In this document: positions 32,278 to 44,230 of the stretch, in pieces
Layout: every line of letters starts with the position of its first letter
Numbering within the stretch: the stretch's first letter is position 1
From: Oryzias latipes
Lineage: Eukaryota > Chordata > Actinopteri > Beloniformes > Adrianichthyidae
Length of the DNA stretch: 64,000 bases
Direction: 5' to 3'
NCBI RefSeq assembly: GCF_002234675.1
Contig: NC_019865.2
Span: 32,658,612-32,722,611 of the forward strand
Program-made: the position numbers and the translations under genes
The notes under the pieces: generated by a model
Database searches by the model: none
What the model was told of the DNA's origin: nothing
Seen by the model: only the letters and a program-made list of their open reading frames with translations

Positions 32278-33520
32278 CATCACATTACATCTGAGCCGGG
32301 AGTGTTCGTGTCCCTGGGGGGTGGGTTCTGGTCCTTGCTCCTGAGCGCTGGGCCCCGCCAAATTTCCAACTGTGGCCGAGCCTGGTCGGGCCATATTTAC
32401 AACACCCCTTGTGGGCCCTCTTTTTTTCCCCGGGGATCCCCCCTCCTGGGCGGGGGCGGCGGGCCCCTGCCTTGCTCCTCCCTGGACCAACCATGGGCCG
32501 GGCGGATGGCTGCCTGGAGTGCGGAGCGGGTCTCCCTTGGGGGGTCCTGGCTCGTACCTGGGGTTGGGGCGGGGGGATGCCCAGAACTCCTGGGTGGTGG
32601 TGGGGTGCTCGTCTGGGGCTGTGGGCGTCCTTCTCCGGTGGGGCCCTGCGTTGGGTTCTCCCGGCGCGGCGGGGGGGCTGTTCTCCTGGCTGGGCTGGGG
32701 CGGCGCTCTCTTTCCCTCCGTGCCTCCCTGCTCTCTGGCTCTGGGGGCCTTGCGGCGGTCCTGCTGGCCCTGGCCTGGGTGGCGGGCTTGGTCGCCCGGG
32801 CGGCGGTTGTTCCCTGCCGGTTTCCGTGTGGCGTTGGGGGGTTTCCGGCTGCCGCTGCTGCTGCGGTGGGGGTCTTGGGGTGGGGATGGCTGGGCGCTCT
32901 CCCTCCTTCTTTACACATTCCACCATCCATTTTAGAAGAACATGAGCACTCACCTGAGCACGGGTGTTGGCTCACCTTTGCACTGGCGGTTTGCGTGACT
33001 GAATGACTGAAATGTTTCACACTAGTTGGTTTTAAGGCATAAGTATGCGTATGAGCACCATCTGTTTTGTGTACATGTCGACAGATGGACATTTTTGCAG
33101 CTAGCAGGTGTGTTTGACACTTGGGTGTGTGTGTGGACAGGCTCCGCCCTTTTTGTACTGCATTTGAGCCTTACCATGGTGATTAACAACCAGTAAACTT
33201 GTTGCTTTATGCTGCTTCATGGTCTTATCCCCCTTCCCCTCGTACTATCACCCTCCTTCCCCCCCTCTCTCTAACGTCCCTCTCTCTTCTTCCCCTCTTT
33301 CCTTTTCCGTCCGGTCCAACACCAAAGATCTTCAAACATGTTTGAAATTAATAAAGTTTGGCCTCAATTACAAAAGGGGTTTATTCAGACATACCTTTGG
33401 TTTGTCTGAAGATTAATAACCCCTCTTGTTAAAGTAAAATATGTCCAACACAAGAGGCCCTCAGCTCTCATCTGTCTGCCCAGCTGTTGGACAGGACAAG
33501 TTAAAAAAGAAAAAAGAAAA
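32278..33520 (+). mobile_element. GC-rich retroposon, longer copy
   Basis: 1243 bp inserted into tandem unit 3, with a 19-bp duplication and an A-rich tail (TTAAAAAAGAAAAAAG). The first 600 bp are extremely G-rich on the plus strand, with many GGG/GGGG runs. The last 650 bp match 2526-3205. Overlapping ORFs in several frames at 32203-33092 reflect base composition; none shows a domain. Insertion by L1-type machinery is likely; the family is unknown to me. Confidence 0.75.
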
Positions 33521-33539
33521 AAATGAAATCATGATATCT
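33521..33539. repeat. Target-site duplication of GC-rich retroposon, right copy
   Basis: 19 bp identical to 32259-32277. Confidence 0.9.
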
Positions 33540-34082
33540 GATGACATCATGATGACATCATTCATGTTAACAGAGTCCACTGGTTTATGTTCTGGGAGCA
33601 ATGACATCATTCACTAGTTCAGCTCACAAGTTATGACATCATTTGATAATGCATTATTTATTTATCTTATTTTCAATTTTTTTATTTATTTAATTAAGTC
33701 TTGTTGTTTTATACATGGTTCTTATATTTTTTCTATATCCTATCTTATATATATAAAAATAAAATGTATGTATTAAATGAAGCAGAACCATTTTGAAAAG
33801 GTGAATGTTGGTTATTAAAAAAAAAAATTAACTGTGACGAAGAGATTTCCTTTGAGTTTTTAACTGAAAGCCTTAAAGACAGACTCCCGTTAAAATGGTG
33901 TTTTGGTGTTTTAACATGTTATAAGCTTTTCACTCCTGATGGAGGACATATTTAAAAAAAATTTTAGACTAAAACTGCGTTTCTGAGTATTTCTTTATTC
34001 AAATCATGATAAATCAGGAGTAGATGAAAACCTGCGGCTAGAAAAAGCTCAGGTTTGTGACACATTAACTGCCACTGGCGGG

Positions 34083-34300
34083 CCAAAGTCTCCCTTCTTT
34101 GCTCCATTCCAATGCATCCACTTGCAGACAAACAGATCCATCAACGCTTTGGTCTTCCTCGTCTGAGCTGGAATCAGACTCAAAACTCTACAGCTGGATA
34201 GCTTCTTTTGTGGTCCGCTAATGTTAGCTTAGAGTTATGAGGAGCTGTAAGCTAGTGGCAGAGAGTTAAAAGAAAGGGTTGATGGGAAATTTGCGATAAG
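34083..34300 (-). repeat. Coding-like repeat (SSSDEED motif), copy 1
   Basis: The minus strand reads SDSSSDEEDQSVDGSVCLQV then DALEWSKEGRLWPAS. The segment recurs as a direct repeat at 34471-34527 plus 36482-36605 and inverted at 53960-54107. It looks like an exon of an unidentified gene or transposon that has been spread. Confidence 0.55.
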
Positions 34301-34527
34301 AAAAACTAAGCAGGACTTCCGACAAGATGGCAGATGTGATGCCTGTGTAATTTGCTGCTCCCAACAAAATAGCAAATAGACTCCTCAAAATTCATTATTA
34401 GCAAACAGAGCGAAACAATCAATGAAAGGAGGAGTATAAAACCAGAGGAAAAATGAAAAATAAAGATCAAAACTTGCAGACAAACAGATCCATCAACGCT
34501 TTGGTCTTCCTCGTCTGAGCTGGAATC

Positions 34528-36481
<1,954 letters not shown>

Positions 36482-37168
36482 CTGGAATCTGACTCAAAAC
36501 TCTACAGCTGGATAGCCTCTTTTGTGGCCCGCTCATGTTAGCTTAGGGTTATGAGGAGCTTTAAGCTAGTGGGATAGAGTTAGGAGAAAGGGATGGTGGG
36601 ACATTAGCAGAGGCTAACTTCTGCAGAGGCTAACAGTCCTGCCCACAGCTCAGAGGCAAATTTCTGATCAACTCCTGCTGTGCTGCAGAAAATGTCTTAA
36701 AAACAAAATAGGCTTTTTGATTTTAGTTAAAAACAGCATAATCATATTTAAAAGAGCACTAGGAACACTTTCACAATAGATCAAAACTGTCATGGTGCCT
36801 CTGGCAGTCTCTTCTCCCCTCTCTGCTCTGCTCTCTGATTGGAACCCGTTGTGGACACTCACCTCATCTACTCCAGCCTTCATTAGGAGATCCAGCTCCA
36901 TCATTCATTGCCAGTTCGTTGCTCCTAACGGTCCATTACCACGAGTGTCCACCTGGAATCCTCCTCTCTATGAGCTGCCCAATCTGACTCACTCCACGCC
37001 TTGACTCCTGCCATTCCACTATTCCTGCCTCGCTCTCACCAGCCACGCCACGACTCCGGCCAAGAATCATGCCAGCCACGAAAGACTTCCACCTCTCTTT
37101 GTGTCCTGACTCGGCGCCATACAGTACTAGCAACGGCAAGACTGTTGAGTCCACTTACCATCCTTCTA

Positions 37169-38396
37169 TATGGAATTCGATTCTGCCGCATAATTAAAAA
37201 TAATAGTCAAAACCAGAAATGCTTTTTCATTTTCAAAATGAAGCTGCATTTTTTTGACTAAAAATTACAATGAAAAAGCAATCCGCCAAAAGGCTTTTTA
37301 GTTTTCTTCTTCAACACCGCTTATTCTGTCACTTAATTAAAATGATAAAGAATATGGTATTTGACATTTCATTTTCAAAAAGATGTGTAGCAAAATTCAT
37401 TTAGAAATGTCTAATTTGACAATTAAAATGGATTTACAGAAATGCTTTTTCGTTTTCAAAATGTAACTGCATCAAATGACTCAAAATTAAAATGAAAAAT
37501 CCATACTTCAAAATGCTTTTTCATTTTCTACTTATTCTGTGTCATAATTACAATGAAAATGCAAAGAGGGGATTGCATTTTCATTTTAACATCCACCCTG
37601 CGAACATTGTCGCATTATTCAATTCGACTTAGCATTTCCAGCGGGAAGGCGGGGCGATGACGTCAGTGCTATCTCCGTGTGTCCGTCTAAGAGACACATG
37701 CTAGGAGCATTGTAGCTTTGTGTTAGCGGCATAATCATAACAGTAATAACAGCAAATTTAGAAGATAGTCTCCTGCAGCTTCGCGCTGATTTTGCTGTTC
37801 GATGACAGCTGGAGTCCCATTAACAGCTATAGCAGATTTCGCCATCGTTTGCGCGATGCTGAGTGCGTGTTGGTCCAACCATCTATCTTCTAAATGTGCT
37901 TTTATTGTTGTGATTATTATTAAGGGCCAGCTCACTCATTTTTTTTTAAATCCGTGCAGTCAGTGCTTTTTCTTCGCTGCAAGCAGGACCCGAAAGAGGG
38001 GTTAGCATTAGGCTAATATGTGCTAAAAACATTAGCCATGGAGGTACTTAAAGCTCTGAACGGGCAATGAGCATCTTGGATGTAAATATGTGGGAATTAC
38101 ATCATCCTTTATTTTGTTCTGGACACCACTGGAAGCACAAATTCATATGATGGTTTCTCAGATCGTAGCAGCACTTCTGCCTTCGCCGATTGGGAGTTTT
38201 GGGTCACGGGAATTTGCGCTCCACTATGCGAAGGCAGCTGCCAGTCCAAACAAAAAAAGCTTGTCCGGGGGGGAGGTTCGACGAACCGTGGTGCGTCCGC
38301 AGAAGGTGGATATGCTGCTACGTAGTCCTGAGAAGCTGCGTAAAATCATCTTGTATTGACATTTATTTTTAATTATGCTACAGAATTGCTTCCATA
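37169..38396. mobile_element. Non-autonomous relative of the 43391-52705 transposon
   Basis: Ends TATGGAATTCGATTCTG and CAGAATTGCTTCCATA match the termini of the 9.3-kb element, and CTTCTA is duplicated at 37163-37168 and 38397-38402 (6 bp). The left 500 bp match the terminal repeat, including the GC box and the CRE TGACGTCA at 37658-37665. The right inverted repeat is only about 45 bp long. A remnant of the HECT-gene first exon is present on the minus strand (37735-37845). Confidence 0.88.
37735..37845 (-). pseudogene. Remnant of transposon HECT-gene first exon
   Basis: The minus-strand frame begins MAKSAIAVNG and contains EQQNQREAAG. This parallels MAKSVLELLR and ERQNQREVTAG in the first exon at 44231-44378. 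No downstream HECT exons follow. Confidence 0.55.
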
Positions 38397-38661
38397 CTTC
38401 TAACTATAAACTCTAAAGACGCTATTACTTTTCCATTCTGGAAAAATAAATCTGATGTCAATCTACTTCGCCTGAGTTTTCTTCCAGGTTCCAGCATCTG
38501 GGTCTGCCACGTCATTTATATCATGACAAAAATATATTGTTTGTGTGGGACTTTAAGGATTTATGTCTTTTCACGTCCTTTATTTTCATCGTCAGACACA
38601 CTTCCAGATCCCATTGAAATGTAAAATATTTGTAAAAAGTTGTCTTTTTGTTATGAATAAT

Positions 38662-39479
38662 CAATGAGTTCTATCGCTAGAGGAGACATCACGTGGTTCC
38701 TCATGGGAGGAGAGCACCGCCATCTTGGTGAGGTCAAGTTACTACTGCAGTGAATGCATGTGAACACATTTTTTGCATAATACCAGTTCATTGTGTGGGT
38801 TTCAACTGCCAAAATCAGAGAAATGAGTCCATGAAGGAGGAAGGTATATCATTTCACAGGTAAGTATTTTAATTTTTCTCTTTTAATGCTGCAGGGGCTT
38901 CATTAATAGAACACATGTTGACATGTATGATGCTGCAGGGCTGTTATCAACATGCTGCATGATGTACGTATAATTTGCTGTCGACATAAATGTACACTTT
39001 ATTTTGCTAAACCTGTATACAGTATACTAGGAGTAGGCTATTATAGTAATATAGATTTACACATTTCTGACTCAGTGACTGAACTTTTCTTGCAGGTTTC
39101 CAATGGATTCAGACTTAAGGAAAAAGTGGATCTTAGCAATAAAAAGAGCTAACCCAGATGGATCACTGTGGTACCAACTAGTAATACAGTCTGACTGTTC
39201 AAAACATTTGTAGAAACACATTATGATGAGAGGCCAGACTGTTTGCTTGAAACCCGACACCATAGCATCTGTGTTACACAAATTGATCACTCACATGAAT
39301 CAGTAAATCTTTTGTTTTTCTTGTTGTTGTTGTTTTTTAGGGTAAATCTATTGTTCACTTTTGGACATCATTTGAATATTCTTTTTTATTATTATTATTA
39401 ATAGACTTATTTTTTTATTGTTTATTGGCTTATTATTGATTTATTGTTATTATTTATTGTTTGTATTGACTTAATATTG

Positions 39480-39510
<31 letters not shown>

Positions 39511-39936
39511 GACTAATTGTTAGGTTTTTCTAAATAATTTGAATTACATGTCAATGAGGTCTAAAACTCCTAAATGTTTACAAATTATTTTTTTAAAATT
39601 CTTATTAATAATTTTTGGCTTTGTAAGAAGTCCTGCAACGATGCATTTTCATTAAAGCTGGAGCTTTTAAGGCTGACTGTTTCTCTTCTTTAACAACAAC
39701 AAATGATATATCTATATATATATTATATATATAAATATAATATATTTACATATATGTATAAATACATATAAATGTTAAAATATATATAGTACATAAAAGC
39801 TACTTAGACACCACTAAAAGCAATAGAAATCATTGTCATGTGGGCGTCGTCGAACTCACCAAGATGGCGTCGCGCTCCACCACCGTTGACCAGGCTTCTA
39901 AACCGGGCATGTCTCCTCTAGCGATATAACTCATTG
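38662..39936. mobile_element. Non-autonomous P-superfamily element with THAP remnant
   Basis: The inverted ends CAATGAGTTCTATCGCTAGA and its partner at 39936 (CAATGAGTTATATCGCTAGA in reverse complement) are flanked by TGAATAAT at 38654-38661 and 39937-39944. This 8-bp duplication is the size made by P elements. A second inverted block, CCATCTTGGTGAG, lies further in on both sides. Two exon-like pieces of a THAP DNA-binding domain lie inside. Confidence 0.85.
38778..39213 (+). pseudogene. THAP-domain exons of a P-type transposase
   Basis: Exon 1 (about 38778-38859) reads HCVGFNCQNQRNES then GISFH and ends at a GT donor. Exon 2 (39096-39213) continues R-FPMDSDLRKKWILAIKRA and then SDCSKHL with a stop. 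C-x4-C, FPxD, the W and the final C-x2-H are hallmarks of THAP zinc fingers, which bind the element termini in P transposases. An ATA stands where the initiator ATG is expected, and the catalytic domain is absent. Confidence 0.7.
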
Positions 39937-40094
39937 TGAATAATTTCTAAATAATTGTTACTTAGGCAGGATCCCTTTCTTATTTATGTGACAAGGGTGG
40001 CTCTGTAACTCTGTGTTGCCCCCAGAGTGTTGGGGGGCCCCAAGCAATTGCAAACTTTTGTCCAATGGTCTATCACAAACACCAGTATATTTTA

Positions 40095-40350
40095 GCGTTG
40101 TTTGTTGTAGTCGGATAATAAAGTCATGATTAGTCAGTATAGAAAGTTTGGTGACTGAAGCTTCAGTATCTTCAGAGCTATTGAGGATTTTTGACCGAAT
40201 GTGATCCATATTTTAATATGACTAATAGAAAAACATAAAGAAAGCGGTTTTCTGACCAAGTCTTTGTTGTAGTCGGACAATAAGGTCATGATTAGTCATT
40301 ATAGAAAGTTTGGTGACTGAAGCTTCAGTATTTTTAAAAGCTATTGATCA
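40095..40350. repeat. Direct repeat of about 85 bp
   Basis: TTTGTTGTAGTCGGATAATA through GAAGCTTCAGTAT occurs at about 40098-40172 and again at 40264-40334 with few differences. Non-coding. Confidence 0.7.
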
Positions 40351-40601
40351 CTTTAATGATTCGTGTCTCTAATAAATGTGAAAAATATGTGCAATAAAAT
40401 ATAATAAAGAAAGACACACAAAATATTTATTTTAGCATGAATATGCTGACAGATATTCATTACCTAGTTCATATAAATGTAGAGATGTATTCACTTTTCA
40501 AAAGAATATTGATTTTATAGAATGGTGTTTCACAGAGGTTGCATTTTGTTGACGGTCCCTTGGCCGCCAGCTCGCTGCATGTCTGCATTTACACATCGAA
40601 G

Positions 40602-42811
40602 CAGGGCCGGCCCTGGTCTTCTGGGGGCCCTAAGCGAAATTTAATTTGTGGGCCCTCTAACTGGTCAGCAGCACCAAAAAACGCAACTGTTGTTGTAATA
40701 TAAATGAGATATCTCTATTAATACATTTGTGAATTATGGTTGCTGCCAAATAATTGAATACAGTATATTGCCTGGATGTTGGATGCACATTAAGTGGTGC
40801 CAAACAAATTTTAAATGCAAAGAAAAAAATCAATGACAAATGTATATAGATATATATTTTTTAATGTATTATTAGGCAGTCAACAAATGACATTCACAAA
40901 ACTCCAACTTATTAAAAACAGCAACTTAATAGCAAATCAAATGACAATAAAACAATCCAACATAAAGAAAACAACAGCTCAATGAGGGGGAGTTTGGAAA
41001 GTCAGAGTCTTTCTCAGTCTGAAAAGGACCTCTTTGCACCAAATCCATTCTTACTGGATCGGAGAGTGTGGTTAGACATTCAGCTGGACCAACTGGATTT
41101 GAGGTAGGTGGAATTTTGGATCCAGTCGGCTCCTCTTCCATATACGCCTCTCTTGGAGCCCCTGGAACATAAAAGACAGAACTTCAATAAAAGCAAACAG
41201 TGAAAAGTCAAACAGTCAAATGTTTCCCCTTTCAACAGTAGATGTGGTGACAGCAGTTTCTTCTGCAGCTAAAAAACAAGAATTATTATTATACAATAAT
41301 CAATGATAAAGCTAATAAAATATCTTTAGCAGAATACTAATAATACTTTAGTGGCTCATTTAAAATCTGTGTGCAGGTTTTTCACAATTTCATGATCTTT
41401 TGATATATTTATGAGAGGTTTATTGTTTGATTGTATATTTGCATAAGGTCATATTTCATTAATTTAATTATGAACAGTTTGGAGCTCCATACTCTTCAGC
41501 TGCTGTTTATGAAAAAAAGGGTTTATGCAGACACTGTTTTTTTTATTACTTTACATGCTTTTAAAATTACCTGAGATGAAATCTTCAGTGAAGTCAGGAA
41601 CATCTTGGGATGTGGACGCTGCACCACCTCCAATACTTTTGATGCTTTTTGAGAGCAGAAGAAACTGTCGGCTGAGACGGAACTGTGCAAAACATCATCA
41701 TTATGTAGAATCAAAACTGCAAAATACAAATAAGAAATAAATGTACCTACTTATAAATAATAAAACGTGAACACTAATTTGAGAATAAGTGGAAATATAA
41801 GCCTTTTATACACTTCTTTTTGTATTATTTTGTATGTTCATAATTTTAAAATTAGTACATTTATTTTGTTTGTCATTTATAGATGAGAACCTTTATTTCC
41901 TATGTATTTGGTAGTTTTTATTCTCCATATTTCATGCCAATGCAAGATTTATGACACACTCATTGTTGTAAAACTCAGACTACCTGACTACCTGTCTATA
42001 ACAGATAAACAGCAGTTTTTATGCTGTAATTAACCGGAGAATGCAGAACGCACTAAATATGTGTTAGCAAAACAATGAAACAAAACAATAACGTGAGTTA
42101 AAACATTTTTCAGCCACCATATAGTTGTCATTATTTACTTTTCTTTACTTTCCGCCGTTTTAGAAGGTCATGTCCAACCTCATCTTGGAAACTTGGGTAT
42201 CAAAATTATTTTCGAGTTTTCCATGGGAAATTACGACAAAGGGGGTCGTTTATGTGCAAACTTCACCTCAGATCGCTTCGTATTTTACGTAAATTGCGCA
42301 GCTGCACAGAAATGCTGGATAATGTAAAAATAAAGCCCCAACATCCTCCAAACTTACCTTGTGATTGATGTTGAAGTTCTTTATCTTTTTTTAGCTCCTG
42401 GCGGTGGATAAAGTCTCTGAGGCATGACGTTTTCTTGTTGTCGCTTTGATCAGTGTGACAAAATGTGCTGTTTTTTTTTCTTTTCCCCAACTTTATTGAA
42501 ACAAAATGCGCTCGTAAATGCACACCGTGCCAGACTCAGATGCAATTATGTTGACCAATCGTTGCTAAATGGTGTAACGTCATTATTTGGGTTGCCAAAT
42601 TGGTTCATGTGTGCTGACAGGGGGGATCATTAAAGTGCAGGCAACTTTCTTTTGCACAACATTCAGAGCACACGTTGGTAAGGAAGTTCTATGAAATGGG
42701 TTGCCAGATTTGGGTCTTTTTTAATTTAATTTTTGTCGCCACTTCGGGGCCCTGCTGGTGACGGGGGCCCTACGCGGCTGCGTAATTCGCGTATAGGGAG
42801 GGCCGGCCATG
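40602..42811. mobile_element. Decayed hAT element (8-bp duplication CATCGAAG)
   Basis: The left end CAGGGCCGGCCCTGG and right end GGAGGGCCGGCCATG form inverted termini. CATCGAAG is duplicated at 40594-40601 and 42812-42819. On the minus strand it keeps two exon-like pieces of the N-terminal part of a transposase, but no RNase-H-like or dimerisation domain. Confidence 0.85.
41010..41690 (-). pseudogene. N-terminal exons of a hAT (TTF-zinc-finger type) transposase
   Basis: The exon ending at a GT donor at 41571 (minus strand) reads GGGAASTSQDVPDFTEDF. The next exon, starting at 41161, reads NPVGPAECLTTLSDPVRMDLVQRGPFQ. The DPxxxxLVQRGPxQ block is characteristic of the N-terminus of fish hAT transposases annotated as TTF-type or ZMYM-like. 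The zinc finger and catalytic region that should follow are missing. Confidence 0.55.
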
Positions 42812-43059
42812 CATCGAAGAGAACAATTTTGATCAAAAGGTGAAACAACGATCTTTTTTCTTTTGAAATGCATTTGTAGTTCACTCTCTGTGTTAATACA
42901 AAAGGAATTAGATACTTGCTGGCACATTTGAACGTTTATCGGAAGAGTTATTGAGGCCGGAAGTCCGAATCTGTGAATATCTTTCTAACTTTACCGAACT
43001 GAGTTCTCCTTCCTGCAGATGTTCTTCAACAGCTGCAGGTTTAAAGCATTGATACATTT

Positions 43060-43390
43060 TCCCAGACAGTCTGTCTTTAACACAAACTGCGCTCCGTGTT
43101 CCAGCTGATCGTGTTTGAGTCGTGAACGGTACCCGTGACTTTACACGACAAAAGTCCGTTCAACTATCAAAGCTTTGACAGAATTTCACTGAGTCACGTG
43201 CTGCGATTATCCTCGTTAACGACGTGACGCACACACTCAAGAAACCGGCCCGTGACCGACGCATGTGAACAGCTGCGCGCTCACGTGCGTGTCGGTCGCT
43301 CCAGCAGTTCGATTTCGTCGGCACTGCGGTTCTGTGACCGGCATCAGGAGTGAACACTGAGCTCTGCCTGTTTGGGTGAACCTGCAGGAG
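43060..43390 (+). promoter_or_regulatory. CpG-rich host segment, left half of a split promoter or first exon
   Basis: Unlike its surroundings, this stretch is rich in CpG (CGTGACGCAC, ACCGACGCATG, GCGCGCTCACGTGCG). Together with 52712-52839 it would be one continuous CpG-rich block without the 9.3-kb transposon. It probably belongs to the start of an unidentified host gene. Confidence 0.5.
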
Positions 43391-44223
43391 TATGGAAGCG
43401 ATTCTGTAGCATAAATAAAAAGCAAAGTCAAAACCAGAAATGCTTTTTCTTTTTCAAAATGAACCTGCATTTTTTGGCTCAAAATTAAAATGAAAAAGCA
43501 ATCCACCAAAATGCTTTTTATTTTTCTACTTCAACTCCGCTTATTCTGTCACTTAATTAAAATGATAATGAAAATGGTATTTGACATTTCATTTTCAAAA
43601 TGTTCTCTGTTAAATGTGTAGCAAAATTCATTTTGAAATGTCTAAAATGACCGTTAAAATGCATTAACAGAAATGCTTATTCTTATTCAAAATGTAGCTG
43701 CATTTTGTGACTCAAAATTAAAATGAAAAAGCAATACTTCAAAATGCTTTTTCTTTTTAGTCTTCAACTCCGCTTATTCTGTCACTTAATTAAAATGATA
43801 ATGAAAATTGTATTTGACATTTCATTTTCAAAATGTTCTCTGTTAAATGTGTAGCAAAATTCATTTAGAAATGTCTAATATGACCGTTAAAATGCATTAA
43901 CAGAAATGCTTTTTCTTTTTCAAAGTGTAACTGCATCAAATGACTCAAAAATAAAACGAAAAATCAATACTTCAAAATGCTTTTTCATTTTGTACTTAAA
44001 AACCGCTAATTTTGTTGCATAATCAAAGCGAAAATGCAAAGAGGGGATTGCATTTTCGATTTCACCTCCCCCCCGCGAAAAATGTCGCATAAATCATTCT
44101 CAGTTCGCAATACCACTGGGAGGCGGGGCGGTGACGTCATTGTTCACTCTTCTTCTGTGGTGGCGGTGGCATTCTCCACCACTGCCTTTCTTCTTCTGCT
44201 TTGGCGGTAATACCACAGGCAAA
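43391..44223 (+). repeat. Left terminal inverted repeat of the 9.3-kb transposon
   Basis: Mirrors 51878-52705 with only small indels (for example two 3-bp differences in the last 50 bp). Its outer part is built of about three 234-bp subrepeats, starting near 43437, 43671 and 43904, each with AATGCTTTTTC, CGCTTATTCTGTCAC and TTTGACATTTCATTTTC. The inner 150 bp hold a promoter-like region. Confidence 0.92.
44121..44139 (+). promoter_or_regulatory. GC box and CRE in left terminal repeat
   Basis: AGGCGGGGCGG (Sp1-type) followed directly by TGACGTCA at 44132-44139, about 92 bp upstream of the HECT start codon. The same pair is present in the right repeat and in the small relative. Confidence 0.65.
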
Positions 44224-44230
44224 CGGCAGC

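Larger units (their letters stand above)
29333..33775. repeat. Tandem 3.2-kb unit, copy 3, split by a retroposon
   Basis: The first 1850 bp are almost identical to copy 2; from about 31220 onward (the ORF and its upstream region) differences are clearly more frequent. C tract of 25. The unit is interrupted at 32278-33520 by a GC-rich retroposon and resumes at 33521, ending about 33775 where the homology fades. Confidence 0.9.
36788..38528 (+). mobile_element. LTR-like solo element, copy 2, interrupted by a DNA transposon
   Basis: Starts TGTCATGGTGCC and ends TATCATGACA, sharing ends, AATAAA and the CAGCATCTGGGTCTGCC segment with 5124-5878. Flanks read AAAAC before and AAAAA after. Without the insertion at 37169-38396 and its duplication it is about 507 bp. 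Confidence 0.65.

Noticed and set aside
32203-33092. Several long overlapping ORFs (178-267 codons) on both strands
   Set aside because: They lie in the extremely GC-rich part of a retroposon. All frames are open because stops are rare in such composition, and none has a domain.
22888-33775. CRISPR-like or satellite array
   Set aside because: The repeats are 3.2 kb long, only three in number and contain a gene; this is a segmental tandem duplication.
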